NCBI RefSeq assembly: GCF_014641655.1
Contig: NZ_BMID01000001.1
Location: forward strand, 1,912,427-1,976,426
DNA length: 64,000 bases
DNA from: Pseudoblastomonas marina
GTDB lineage: Bacteria; Pseudomonadota; Alphaproteobacteria; Sphingomonadales; Sphingomonadaceae
Direction of reading: 5' to 3'
Positions 54,490 to 62,810 of the stretch are shown piece after piece. Under the pieces are notes generated by a model. That model was not told where the DNA came from, did not search any database, and was given only the letters and a program-made list of their open reading frames with translations. Positions within the stretch are counted from its first letter, which is position 1, and each line of letters begins with the position of its first letter. The position numbers and the translations under genes were made by a program.

Positions 54490-55266
54490 TCAGCCGGTCT
54501 GCTCGATCGGCACATAGCGCGCCAGCTCTCGGGTATCCAGCCACAGCGCGTCGTAATGCGGGACCGAATTGGTCATCGCGTAAAACCGCTCCGCCTCGCC
54601 CTCGCCGAGCCCCATTTCGACGTAGAAGTCGATATAGGCGCGGTTGACCGGGTCGTTGGCGGCGAAATCGCTCGCCTCGCGGCCATAGATGTCCATCCAG
54701 CTGTGCACGGCGAATTCGGCGTCGCGATGCGCGATCCGGCGCGCGCCCGCAAGGAACAGTTCGACCGCGCCCGAACGGACCGAACCGTGCGCGGGCACGT
54801 AGGTCACGATGGCGTGATCGCGCAGCATCCGCGCGAGGCGGAAGTTCGCATTGTCGTCGACCGTGCCCGGGGCCTCGACCATTTCGAGCATGCCGATACC
54901 GGGGTGGTCGCGCAGCAGCTGGGCGAACTGTGCGGGGCTGCGGCCGTCGATCAGGCCGAGCAATGCGACCTTGCCCTCGCCGAGCACGCGGAACGGGCCG
55001 TAATCGAGGGTCGCTACCTTCTGCGTGGCACGCGGGACCATCGGCACGCGGTTCCAGATCGTCACCGCACGCTGGGCGGTTTCGTATTCGACCGGGGTTT
55101 CGTAGGCGATCGTTGGCGCGGCGGCGACGGCCTGCGACGGCGGCTGTTCGAGCAGCGCGACCGAGCTGTCGGCGAACAGCACGTCTTCGTAGGCGATCGT
55201 CTGCGCGGCGGCGGGGCTTGCGACCAGGGCCAGCGCGGCGAGGAAAAGTTTTGCGACCTTTTGCAT
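54490..55266 (-). CDS. Exported ClpP/crotonase-fold protein (COG3904-like)
   Basis: A 258-residue periplasmic protein with signal peptide 1-21. Its C-terminal half resembles the COG3904 predicted periplasmic proteins of ClpP fold: HGSVRSGAVELFLAGARRIA with Ser165 at the nucleophile position and AEFAVHSW with His188. The N-terminal part contains a duplicated TIAYE motif (23-27 and 52-56) that may be two exported repeats. No acid residue can be assigned for a triad, so peptidase activity is unproved. It is divergent from comM by about 200 bases. Confidence 0.6.
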   Translation of the reverse strand: MQKVAKLFLAALALVASPAAAQTIAYEDVLFADSSVALLEQPPSQAVAAAPTIAYETPVEYETAQRAVTIWNRVPMVPRATQKVATLDYGPFRVLGEGKVALLGLIDGRSPAQFAQLLRDHPGIGMLEMVEAPGTVDDNANFRLARMLRDHAIVTYVPAHGSVRSGAVELFLAGARRIAHRDAEFAVHSWMDIYGREASDFAANDPVNRAYIDFYVEMGLGEGEAERFYAMTNSVPHYDALWLDTRELARYVPIEQTG

Positions 55267-55466
55267 GTTGATCTCATGCAGGGGCGCGACTTGCCAGCAC
55301 GCTTAGGCACAGAGTCACCTAGGCTGGTTAATCGAATCTTGCAGACACGGCGGCTGCGGCGGCGCGAGAACCGGATCATGCGCGAATTCTGAAGTTTTTC
55401 AGTCCTCGACAGATGCGGCTCGCTCCGCCAGACCTGTCGCGGCAGGGTTAACAGGGGACGGATGGC

Positions 55467-56969
55467 ATGGTCGCACTGGTATCGACCGTCGCATTTCTCG
55501 GGCTCGAAGCGCGCGCGGTCGAGGTGCAGTGCCAGATCGCGCCCGGCATGCCGCGATTCGGCGTGGTCGGCCTGCCCGACAAGGCGGTGGGAGAATCGCG
55601 CGACCGGGTACAGGCGGCGCTTTCCGCGCTGGGCCTCGCGCTCCCACCCAAGCGGATCACGATCAACCTCTCGCCGGCCGACCTGCCCAAGGAAGGATCG
55701 CATTACGACCTCCCGATCGCGCTCGCGCTGCTCGCCGCGATGGGCGTCACCGATGCCGAGCAGCTGGCCGATTACGTCGCGGTGGGAGAGCTTTCGCTCG
55801 ACGGACGCATCGCGCCCTCGCCCGGCGTGCTGCTCGCGGCGATGCATGCCGCGGGCGCGGAAAAGGGATTGATCTGCCCGGCCGCCCAAGGTCCGGAAGC
55901 GCGCTGGGCGAGCGGAGTGGCGGTGCTCGCCGCGCCCGATCTCACCGCATTGCTCAACCATTTGAAGGGCACGCAGGTACTCTCCCCGCCCGAACCGGGC
56001 GAGGCGGCCGAGCCCAGGAACGGCCCCGACCTGAAGCAGGTCAAGGGCCAGGAAACCGCCAAGCGCGCGCTCGAGATCGCCGCGGCAGGCGGACACAATC
56101 TGCTGATGAACGGGCCACCGGGCGCTGGCAAATCGCTGCTCGCATCGTGCCTGCCGGGCATCCTTCCTCCGCTGACGCCCGAGGAAGCGCTCGAGACCTC
56201 GATGATCGCCTCGGTCGCGGGCACGCTGGAGGGTGGCGCGATCAACCGCACCCGGCCGTTTCGCGCGCCGCACCATTCGGCTAGCATGGCGGCGCTCACC
56301 GGCGGCGGATTAAGGGTGAAGCCGGGCGACGTCAGCCTCGCGCACCTCGGCGTACTGTTCCTCGACGAACTGCCCGAATTCCAGCGCGCCGTGCTCGATT
56401 CGCTGCGCCAGCCGCTGGAAGCGGGCAAGGTCGACGTCGCGCGCGCCAATGCCCACGTCACCTATCCCGCGCGCGTGCAACTGGTGGCGGCGATGAACCC
56501 GTGCCGCTGCGGCCATCTCGGCGACCCCGCCCTCGCCTGCAGCCGCGCCCCGCGCTGCGCCGCCGACTACCAGGCCAAGATCTCCGGCCCGCTGCTCGAC
56601 CGGATCGACATGCATGTCGAGGTCGACCCGGTCAGCGCCAGCGATCTTGCTCTACCCCCGGCCGCCGAAGGCAGCGCCGAAGTCGCGTCGCGCGTCGCCC
56701 AGGCCCGCGCCCGCCAGTCGAGCCGCGACACCGAGGCGCGCACCAACGCCGAACTCGAAGGCGACGACCTCGACCGCTACGCCACGCCCGACGAACCGGG
56801 CCGCAAGCTGCTAATGCAAGCTGCCGAGGCGATGCGCCTCACCGCGCGCGGCTACACCCGCATCCTGCGCGTGTCGCGGACGGTCGCGGACCTCGCGGGG
56901 GCGGAACAGGTGGGGCGAATCCACGTTGCAGAGGCATTGAGTTACAGGCGGCAACCGCCGCGTGCATAG
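55467..56969 (+). CDS. comM: YifB/ComM family Mg-chelatase-like AAA ATPase
   Basis: DNA branch-migration helicase for natural transformation in studied species, 500 residues. The N-terminal ChlI/Lon-like domain (1-175) has KRITINLSPADLPKEGSHYDLP; the AAA core begins near residue 190 with MNGPPGAGKSLLAS (Walker A), then HHSASMAALTGGG, LFLDELPEF and the zinc-like MNPCRCGHLGDP motif. The C-terminal helical domain ends with RTVADLAGAEQVGRIHVAEAL. GGGGACGG sits before the ATG. Confidence 0.93.
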   Translation: MVALVSTVAFLGLEARAVEVQCQIAPGMPRFGVVGLPDKAVGESRDRVQAALSALGLALPPKRITINLSPADLPKEGSHYDLPIALALLAAMGVTDAEQLADYVAVGELSLDGRIAPSPGVLLAAMHAAGAEKGLICPAAQGPEARWASGVAVLAAPDLTALLNHLKGTQVLSPPEPGEAAEPRNGPDLKQVKGQETAKRALEIAAAGGHNLLMNGPPGAGKSLLASCLPGILPPLTPEEALETSMIASVAGTLEGGAINRTRPFRAPHHSASMAALTGGGLRVKPGDVSLAHLGVLFLDELPEFQRAVLDSLRQPLEAGKVDVARANAHVTYPARVQLVAAMNPCRCGHLGDPALACSRAPRCAADYQAKISGPLLDRIDMHVEVDPVSASDLALPPAAEGSAEVASRVAQARARQSSRDTEARTNAELEGDDLDRYATPDEPGRKLLMQAAEAMRLTARGYTRILRVSRTVADLAGAEQVGRIHVAEALSYRRQPPRA

Positions 56970-56997
56970 ACACGGCTCAGGCCGAGGAGGCCGTACG

Positions 56998-57687
56998 ATG
57001 CTCACCTGGTTTCGCGATCGCTATCTCGACCTGCTCGGGTCGATCTACATCTACAACGAGCATCGCGGGTATACGGCGATCGACCGGGTGCTCGAGGCGG
57101 TGCGCGCGCGCTATCCGGAAGATGCCGAATTCATCGCAAAGGTCGAGCGGCACCGTGCGGACGAGCGCAAGCATTACGTGATGTTCAAGCGCTGGTTCGA
57201 GTTGCGCGGCACCCGACCGCTCGCGGTCGACCGGATGTTCGGCCATATCGACCGCTTCGTCGAGATCATGTTCGGACGCACGATCGACGGGCTCGACACC
57301 AAGGAAGTGATCGCGCGCGACGAATTGTTCGAGCGGCTGTGTCGCGTGATCTCGCTGACCGAACAGCGCGGCTACAAGCAGGTCGAAATCCTGCTCGCCA
57401 ACCGCTTCGTGAAGAGCGACCCACAGCTGGTGAGGATCTTCGAAATCATCAAGCAGGACGAACCAAGCCATTGGGCGCCCTATGACGGCTGGCTCAAGCA
57501 GCACGCGAGGCGCGAACCGAGATGGTGGGAGCGCGCATTGGACGGTTTCATCCATTCCGAACTGCTGTTCCTCAAGCTGCCGCTGCTGTTTCTCAATCCC
57601 TTCATGAAGCGTCGCACGAGCTGGCGCGACGAGGGCGAGGTCGATCCCGACCGCTATTCGCGCAAGCTGGGGGCGCATCCCGCCTGA
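56998..57687 (+). CDS. Ferritin-like diiron protein
   Basis: A 229-residue helical protein that keeps the full carboxylate diiron pattern of ferritin-like four-helix proteins: Glu21, Glu56-x-x-His59, Glu122 and Glu155-x-x-His158. The two halves are clearly duplicated: NEHRGY (20-25) and TEQRGY (121-126) align, as do DERKHY and DEPSHW. A C-terminal hydrophobic stretch (about 185-203) may touch the membrane. GAGGAGG precedes ATG 56998. The enzyme activity is unknown. GtrA follows eleven bases later. Confidence 0.85.
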   Translation: MLTWFRDRYLDLLGSIYIYNEHRGYTAIDRVLEAVRARYPEDAEFIAKVERHRADERKHYVMFKRWFELRGTRPLAVDRMFGHIDRFVEIMFGRTIDGLDTKEVIARDELFERLCRVISLTEQRGYKQVEILLANRFVKSDPQLVRIFEIIKQDEPSHWAPYDGWLKQHARREPRWWERALDGFIHSELLFLKLPLLFLNPFMKRRTSWRDEGEVDPDRYSRKLGAHPA

Positions 57688-57698
57688 CCCGCACCACC

Positions 57699-58133
57699 GT
57701 GCCATCGCCGCCGCCCGCCGACGCGCCGCTCCATCGCCGGCTGTTCACCCGCCGCGTGGGCGGCATGCTGGTGCGCAACACCGTGGTCAGCACCGGGGTG
57801 TTCCTTATCGGGCTCGGGGTCCTGTTCGTGCTGGTCGAATATTACGGGGTCGACGAGGTGATCGCCTCGGGCATAGGTTTCGTGATCTCCAATTCGATCC
57901 ATTACCTGTTCGGTCGCTGGTGGGTTTTCGCCGGAACCGAGCGCGAGCTGGGCAAGGGCTATGCGCTGTTCCTGCTGAACAGCGGCGTCGGGTTGGCGCT
58001 CACCATGGGGCTGATGTGGGTTTTCCTGCAGTTCACCCCGATCAACTACCTGATCGCGCGGGTGCTGGTCTCGGTGGTGGCGGGGCTGGCAATGTTCGTG
58101 CTGAACGCGGTGTGGAACTTCCGCCGGGTCTAG
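57699..58133 (+). CDS. GtrA family membrane protein
   Basis: A four-helix membrane protein of about 144 residues. VSTGVFLIGLGVLFVLVEYY, GIGFVISNSIHYLFGRWWVF and ALTMGLMWVFLQ are GtrA family helices; such proteins are thought to flip or help transfer lipid-linked sugars. The frame's first 54 codons overlie the upstream gene and are not real. GTG 57699 and ATG 57765 are possible starts; I use the GTG for the basic N-terminus. Confidence 0.8.
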   Translation: MPSPPPADAPLHRRLFTRRVGGMLVRNTVVSTGVFLIGLGVLFVLVEYYGVDEVIASGIGFVISNSIHYLFGRWWVFAGTERELGKGYALFLLNSGVGLALTMGLMWVFLQFTPINYLIARVLVSVVAGLAMFVLNAVWNFRRV

Positions 58134-58205
58134 GGCGTCGGCGGGTCGCTTGACCGCTCGCCGGATTCAAGATTAGCTCCCCCGACAACGCGCAAGGGGG
58201 GAGCC

Positions 58206-59045
58206 ATGCCGTACAAGAAAGCCTATCTGTGGGTCACGCTGGTAGTCCTGCTGACTATTCCGGCATTCTGGCGCGGATATTTCGGGCAATTCACCGATGC
58301 GCCGTGGGAGATGCATTTCCACGCTGCGACTGCGACCGGATGGATGATCCTGCTCGCCACCCAGGCCTGGGCCGCACACCGCAAGGACCGGTTGGCGCTG
58401 CACCGCGCGCTGGGCCGCGCGAGCCTGTTTTATTTCCCGCTTTTCATGGCCAGCGCTATGGTGATCGTGTGGTCGATGGCCAAGGCGACCGCGTTCGGCG
58501 ACAGCATCATCTACGAGGCGCATGGCGAAGGCCTCGGCGCCTACGACCTGCTGAGCGTGCTCGCGGTCGCGTGGTTCTTCCACGAGGCGCTGAAGGAGCG
58601 GCACGACGTCCACGTCCATGCGCGTTTCATGATCGGGACGCTGTTCATGCTGCTCGGGCCGGTCCTCGCGCGGCTATTCGCCATCCCGCTCTTCATCACC
58701 CTGGGTGGGAGCTACGAGCCGCCCGTTGTTTTCTACGCCGCACTGGTCGTTGCGCAGTTCGTCATCGCCGGCATTGCCGTGTGGCTCTGGCGCGCCGCGC
58801 CGGTGAAAGGCCGTCGCCCGATGGCGATTGTCGCGCTGCTCGTGGCCGCGCAACTGGTGCTGTTCTCGGTGGCGCGCCTTTCGGATGCATGGCGCGAGCT
58901 GTTCATGGCGATCGGGGCGACGAGCCCGGCGATCTGGATGGCGCTCGGATGCGCCATCGGTGCGCTGGTCGCATGGCGCGGATGGCAGGCAGGCAAACGC
59001 CGACCGCACAAGGATACCGCCCCCGGAGCCGTCCCCGCGGAATGA
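58206..59045 (+). CDS. Multi-pass membrane protein rich in His, unknown function
   Basis: A 279-residue protein with about eight predicted transmembrane helices. It has clustered His in helices or at their edges: EMHFHAATATGWM (His37, His39), HRALGRAS (His66) and ERHDVHVHARFM (133, 136, 138). Helix-embedded His pairs suggest haem or metal binding, and the first part loosely resembles DUF2306-type proteins. A ribosome site GGGGGAG lies before the ATG. It follows GtrA by 72 bases and may be co-transcribed; no firm function. Confidence 0.7.
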   Translation: MPYKKAYLWVTLVVLLTIPAFWRGYFGQFTDAPWEMHFHAATATGWMILLATQAWAAHRKDRLALHRALGRASLFYFPLFMASAMVIVWSMAKATAFGDSIIYEAHGEGLGAYDLLSVLAVAWFFHEALKERHDVHVHARFMIGTLFMLLGPVLARLFAIPLFITLGGSYEPPVVFYAALVVAQFVIAGIAVWLWRAAPVKGRRPMAIVALLVAAQLVLFSVARLSDAWRELFMAIGATSPAIWMALGCAIGALVAWRGWQAGKRRPHKDTAPGAVPAE

Positions 59046-59057
59046 GCGAATGACAGC

Positions 59058-59627
59058 CTATTCGGCTGCGACCGCATCCTCGCTCGACTGACGCCAGTCC
59101 TTGACCGGTTCGTCGCGTGCGCCGGGATTGCAGCACTTGCCGACCTTGGCGCGGCTGCCGTCCTCGCGCTGGCCGAGCTTGTCGCGCGGAACCAGCCAGA
59201 GATCCTCGTGCGTCAGCGTGCGCCCGTCATGCGCGAGGATCGAGACCGGGCCCAGCGGCAGCCGGTCGCGCTCGTCGACCAGCACCGGATCCTCGGTGAA
59301 TTCGGCACCGTATTTCTGGCCCCATTGACGCAGCGCGATCATCGCCGGCAGCAGGTCGAAGCCCTTCTGGGTCAGCCGGTATTCGATCTTGCGGCGATCC
59401 TCCGGACACGGTTCACGGCGGAGGATTTCGTGCTCGACCAGCTTGGCCAGACGGTTGGAAAGGATGTTCCGCGCGATGCCGAGCTCGCTCAGGAATTCCT
59501 CGAAATGGTGGAGCCCGTTGAAGCTGGCGCGCAGGATCATGAAGCTCCAGCGTTCGCCCATTACTTCCAGCGCTTGCGGCAGCCCGCATTCGGTCAGCTC
59601 GCGCAGCGGTTCGCGTAAATCGCCCAT
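59058..59627 (-). CDS. HxlR family winged-helix transcriptional regulator
   Basis: A 189-residue regulator. The HxlR core is at about 10-105: ALEVMGERWSFMILRASFNG, HHFEEFLSELGIARNILSNRL as the recognition region, and RRKIEYRLTQKGFDLLP as the wing. Two Cys pairs (CG near the start, CC near residue 170) could be redox-sensing. The start at 59627 is preferred because AAAGGACG precedes it; starts at 59651 and 59672 are in frame. It is divergent from the CC_3452 gene, and the palindrome at 59685-59710 lies between them, a plausible autoregulation site. Confidence 0.88.
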   Translation of the reverse strand: MGDLREPLRELTECGLPQALEVMGERWSFMILRASFNGLHHFEEFLSELGIARNILSNRLAKLVEHEILRREPCPEDRRKIEYRLTQKGFDLLPAMIALRQWGQKYGAEFTEDPVLVDERDRLPLGPVSILAHDGRTLTHEDLWLVPRDKLGQREDGSRAKVGKCCNPGARDEPVKDWRQSSEDAVAAE

Positions 59628-59684
59628 ATCGTCCTTTCCCGGTGCGCTCATAGCGCAAAGGCGCAGTGCCACAAAATCGAAACA

Positions 59685-59710
59685 AAGTTTTTAGTTGCAA
59701 CTTAAAACTT
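59685..59710. promoter_or_regulatory. Near-perfect 26-bp palindrome, likely HxlR operator
   Basis: The sequence reads AAGTTTTTAGTTGCAACTTA and continues AAACTT; it matches its own reverse complement at all but one symmetric pair. The centre AGTTGCAACT is a perfect ten-base palindrome. It lies between the hxlR-type gene and the CC_3452 gene and overlaps the candidate -35 of the latter. A further GCAAC/GTTGC pair is at 59731-59749. Confidence 0.7.
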
Positions 59711-59723
59711 AAGGCAGTAGGTA
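59695..59723 (+). promoter_or_regulatory. Candidate promoter of the CC_3452-family gene
   Basis: TTGCAA (59695-59700) and TAGGTA (59718-59723) are spaced by 17 bases and lie about 67 bases before the ATG. The -35 hexamer is inside the palindrome, so a bound regulator would block it. Confidence 0.4.
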
Positions 59724-59789
59724 TCGATTCGCAACTGAAAAACGGTTGCCCGCAATAACGATACGAAACCAGCCCGAAGGACCCCTCCG

Positions 59790-60116
59790 ATGAAACTCAC
59801 CAGCACTCTCTCGCTCGCTGCGCTCGCGATCGCCGGCACGTTGTCCAGCTTCGCCGCGACCACCGCCCCGGCCAATGCCGTCAACAACCACTATTACCGT
59901 GCCCAGCTCGCCAGCCCGGTCGAAACCGCCCGTTCCGACATCCAGAAGGGCGTGCTGTGGGATTGCGAAGGCGACACCTGCGTCGCACCGAACAAGGGCC
60001 GCAGCCGCGACGTGATCGTGTGTCAGCGCCTGGCGAGCGAATTCGGCGAAGTCACCGCCTTCCGTGCCGCCAACAACGTGTTCGACGCCGACGAACTGGC
60101 GAAGTGCAACGACTGA
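59790..60116 (+). CDS. CC_3452 family protein, exported
   Basis: A 108-residue small protein with a signal peptide ending ANA (1-29) and then the short family pattern: HYYRAQLASPVE, VLWDCEGDTCVAPNKGRSRDVIVC with three Cys, and FDADELAKCND with a fourth. Members are widespread in Caulobacterales and Sphingomonadales and have no assigned function. GAAGGACCCC is upstream. It is followed by a strong terminator and is divergent from the HxlR gene. Confidence 0.85.
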   Translation: MKLTSTLSLAALAIAGTLSSFAATTAPANAVNNHYYRAQLASPVETARSDIQKGVLWDCEGDTCVAPNKGRSRDVIVCQRLASEFGEVTAFRAANNVFDADELAKCND

Positions 60117-60163
60117 GCAACCGGCTCTCCCCCGGGGAGCCTCCTCCCGGCTCCTCTCCCCGT

Positions 60164-60194
60164 GCCCCCGCGCTCCCCCGCGCGGGGGCTTTTT
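60164..60194 (+). terminator. Rho-independent terminator
   Basis: A nine-base stem (GCCCCCGCG with CGCGGGGGC) and an eight-base loop are followed by TTTTT. It ends the CC_3452 transcript; its T-run touches the stop codon of the convergent HAD gene. Confidence 0.88.
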
Positions 60195-60802
60195 CATGCG
60201 GCGAGGAAACCGCGCGCGACCAGCTGGCCGCGGAAGGTCTCTGCGTCGGAGAAGACTTCCGCATCCCAGCCGGCGGTGCGTGCCGCTTCGACATTGCGGA
60301 CCGTGTCGTCGACAAAGAACAGCTCGCCCGCCGCGCGCCCGTAGCGCTTTTGCGCGAGCGCGTAGATCGCCGGGTCGGGCTTGGCGAGCCTGACCTTGCC
60401 CGAAACGACCACCTCGCGGAAATGGCGGGTCCAGCGATATTCGGCGGCGAAATCGTCCCAGAAGCTGTCGGCGAAATTGGTCAGCGCGAAGATGGGTACA
60501 TCCGCCGCCACCAGTTCCTCGAGCAAGGCGACCATCCCCTCGACCTCGCCCGGGATCGAGTCGAGGAAGCGCGTCGCATAGGCATCGATCAGCGGACCGA
60601 ATTCGGGATACTGCGCCTTGCGCTCGGCCACCATCAGCTCGAGCGGTCGGCCCGCGTCATGCTGGAAATGCCATTCGGGCGAGACGACGTTCTCGACGAA
60701 CCAGGCGCGCTGACCGTCATCCGCGATCAGCTCGCGGTAGAGATGCGCGAGGTCCCAATGAACCATGACGCGCCCGATATCGAAGACGACTGCCTCAACC
60801 AA
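60194..60802 (-). CDS. HAD-superfamily phosphatase (HAD-IA, variant 3)
   Basis: A 202-residue phosphatase. Motif I reads VVFDIGRVMVHWD, with the catalytic Asp at the first position and the second Asp replaced by Gly, a pattern that also occurs in the YihX type. Motif II is IFALTNFAD, motif III Lys in AKPDPAIYAL, motif IV LFFVDDTVRNVEAA. Start must be TTG at 60802 because there is no ATG or GTG upstream of motif I; it lies right inside the T-run of the rpmJ terminator, with poor ribosome site. Substrate is unknown. Confidence 0.8.
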   Translation of the reverse strand: MVEAVVFDIGRVMVHWDLAHLYRELIADDGQRAWFVENVVSPEWHFQHDAGRPLELMVAERKAQYPEFGPLIDAYATRFLDSIPGEVEGMVALLEELVAADVPIFALTNFADSFWDDFAAEYRWTRHFREVVVSGKVRLAKPDPAIYALAQKRYGRAAGELFFVDDTVRNVEAARTAGWDAEVFSDAETFRGQLVARGFLAA

Positions 60803-60830
60803 AACAAAAAACCCCCGCCTGGGCGGGGGT
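60801..60830 (-). terminator. Rho-independent terminator of rpmJ
   Basis: The stem ACCCCCGC with GCGGGGGT and a short loop is followed on the minus strand by TTTTTTGTTTT. It ends the rpmJ transcript and borders the start of the HAD gene. Confidence 0.85.
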
Positions 60831-60855
60831 TTCCGTAATCCAAATCAACCCGGGC

Positions 60856-60981
60856 TCAGCCCTGGCGCGCCTTGAAGCGACGGTTGGTCTTGTTGATCAC
60901 GTAGGTGCGACCACGGCGACGGATGACGCGGCAATCGCGGTGACGGTTCTTCAGCGACTTGAGGCTGTTGCGAATCTTCAT
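60856..60981 (-). CDS. rpmJ: 50S ribosomal protein bL36
   Basis: A 41-residue ribosomal protein. It begins [20 protein letters not shown] and ends with the basic stretch RRFKARQG, the long form of bL36 common in alphaproteobacteria and lacking the four-Cys zinc set (only one Cys). Too short for a usual ORF cutoff. The promoter lies at 61045-61073 and the terminator at 60801-60830. Confidence 0.96.
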   Translation of the reverse strand: MKIRNSLKSLKNRHRDCRVIRRRGRTYVINKTNRRFKARQG

Positions 60982-61044
60982 GGTGCGTATCCCGGAAATG
61001 AAACAGGCACCGGAGATGGTCTCCGATGCCGGAAAATCAAGGCG

Positions 61045-61073
61045 CGGTTAGTGCGCGCGGACGAGCTTGTCAA
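61045..61073 (-). promoter_or_regulatory. Promoter of rpmJ
   Basis: TTGACA (61073-61068) is followed after 17 bases by TAACCG (61050-61045) on the minus strand, about 64 bases before the rpmJ start. The -35 is a perfect sigma-70 hexamer. Confidence 0.6.
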
Positions 61074-61077
61074 CGAT

Positions 61078-62100
61078 TCAGTCTGTCCGCATTCTCTCCC
61101 ATTCGAGGGCATGGCGCACGATCGTATCGAGATCGTCATTCCGCGGCTCCCACGGCAGGGTCGAACGAATCCGCGAAGGATCCGAGACCAGTTCGCCCGG
61201 ATCGCCCGCGCGACGGGCTTCGGTCCGCCGCGCGATCTCGGTACCCGCCACGCGCTCGACCGCGTCGAGCACCTCGCTGACCGAGAACCCGCGCCCATAG
61301 CCGCAATTCATCGTCAGCGAGGCTTCCGGTTCGGCGATCAGCCGTTCGAGCAGCAGCACATGCGCCGCCACGAGATCGGACACGTGGATATAGTCGCGCA
61401 CGCCGGTGCCGTCGGGCGTTTCGTAATCGGTCCCGAAGATCGCGACGCCGTCGCGCCGCCCGGTCGCCGCTTCGCAGGCGACCTTGATCAAATGCGTCGC
61501 CCCGGCGGTCGACTGGCCTGCCCGTCCCTGCGGATCAGCCCCGGCAACATTGAAATAGCGCAACACACCGTAGTTGATTTCATGCGCCGCCGCGGTGTCA
61601 GCCAGCATCTGCTCGGTCATCAGCTTCGACCGGCCGTAGGGATTGATCGGCGCAGCCGGGGTCTCCTCGTCCACGGGTGAATGGTCGGGCGCGCCATAGA
61701 CCGCCGCAGTCGAGCTGAAGATGAAATGCCCGATGCCATGCGCCACGGCGGCGGCGATCAGCGCGCGGCTCTTGGCGGTGTTGTTGCCGTAATATCTGAG
61801 CGGATCGGCAACCGATTCGGGGACCACGATCGAGCCGGCGAAATGCATGATCGCGCCGATTTCCTGCTCGACGAAGATCCGCGCAAGCAGTTCGCCATCG
61901 GCGATATCGCCCTCGTAGAACGGGACGTCCTTGGCCACGGCGGCGCGGAACCCGGTCGAAAGGTCGTCCACTACCGCGACCGGCCAGCCGGCATCGCGCA
62001 ACGCCAGCACGGCATGGCTTCCGATGTAGCCGGCCCCGCCCGTCACCAGCACCGGCGTGCGGAGGAGCCCGGGGCCATCGGGAAACTTTCTGTCCATCAT
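61078..62100 (-). CDS. galE: UDP-glucose 4-epimerase
   Basis: Interconverts UDP-glucose and UDP-galactose for polysaccharide synthesis, 340 residues of the extended SDR family. TGGAGYIGSH is the dinucleotide motif, FSSTAAVYG holds the Ser/Thr, YGRSKLM holds the catalytic Tyr/Lys and DGTGVRDYIHVSDL is the typical substrate loop. Start ATG at 62100, or possibly the next codon. The stop is five bases from the rpmJ promoter. UDP-sugar epimerases of other specificity look similar, but the length and motifs favour GalE. Confidence 0.92.
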   Translation of the reverse strand: MMDRKFPDGPGLLRTPVLVTGGAGYIGSHAVLALRDAGWPVAVVDDLSTGFRAAVAKDVPFYEGDIADGELLARIFVEQEIGAIMHFAGSIVVPESVADPLRYYGNNTAKSRALIAAAVAHGIGHFIFSSTAAVYGAPDHSPVDEETPAAPINPYGRSKLMTEQMLADTAAAHEINYGVLRYFNVAGADPQGRAGQSTAGATHLIKVACEAATGRRDGVAIFGTDYETPDGTGVRDYIHVSDLVAAHVLLLERLIAEPEASLTMNCGYGRGFSVSEVLDAVERVAGTEIARRTEARRAGDPGELVSDPSRIRSTLPWEPRNDDLDTIVRHALEWERMRTD

Positions 62101-62204
62101 TCGCTTCTAACAGGCCGTCGCGCCTTCGGGGAGCCACCCGCGCTTCCTTTCCTCGATTCGATCGCGGGCGTACGGATCGCCACGACTTTCAAGGAGTCGA
62201 CCCC

Positions 62205-62810
62205 ATGTTCGCCACGTTCCGTCGTCCCGCCCTCATTGCGCTTTCGGCGCTCGCCCTCTCCGCCTGCGCCACGGCGCCCTATGCTGGGCCGACCGAGGTG
62301 ACTCGTTTCTCCGCGCCCGACCTCGCCGAGGCGCCGCGCGGCCGGATCGAAGTGGTCGTCGCCCCCGGCGAGGAGACGAGCGGTCTCGCCATGCAGCCCT
62401 ATCTCGACGCGGTGACGCGCGAGCTCGCCTCGCTCGGTTACGCCCCGGTTTCCGGCGGCGGCACGCAAGTCGCCGAAGTGCGTGCCGGGCGCGGCGAATT
62501 GCTCGCCGATGGATCGCGCCGCTCGCCGGTCAGCGTCGGGGTCGGCGGATCGACCGGGACCTACGGCTCGGGCGTCGGCGTCGGCATCGGGATCAATCTG
62601 GGCGGCGGCGAGCGCCGCACCGTCGACACCAGCATGGCGGTCATGATCCGCGATATGGACACGCGCGAAGTGCTGTGGGAAGGCCGGGCCAGCTTTGCCG
62701 CGACCGAAAACGCGGACGAATTCGAGGTCGCCAACGCGGCCGACAAACTTGCCAGCGCCCTGTTCGCCGGATTTCCCGGCAATTCGGGCGAAACGATAGA
62801 GGTAGAATGA
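62205..62810 (+). CDS. DUF4136 domain-containing lipoprotein
   Basis: A 201-residue lipoprotein: signal and lipobox LSAC (Cys21). The core resembles DUF4136: [35 protein letters not shown], a Gly-rich segment [15 protein letters not shown], and [17 protein letters not shown] near the end. AAGGAGTCG precedes the ATG. Function is unknown. It overlaps the next gene by four bases (ATGA), so the two are coupled. Confidence 0.85.
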   Translation: MFATFRRPALIALSALALSACATAPYAGPTEVTRFSAPDLAEAPRGRIEVVVAPGEETSGLAMQPYLDAVTRELASLGYAPVSGGGTQVAEVRAGRGELLADGSRRSPVSVGVGGSTGTYGSGVGVGIGINLGGGERRTVDTSMAVMIRDMDTREVLWEGRASFAATENADEFEVANAADKLASALFAGFPGNSGETIEVE

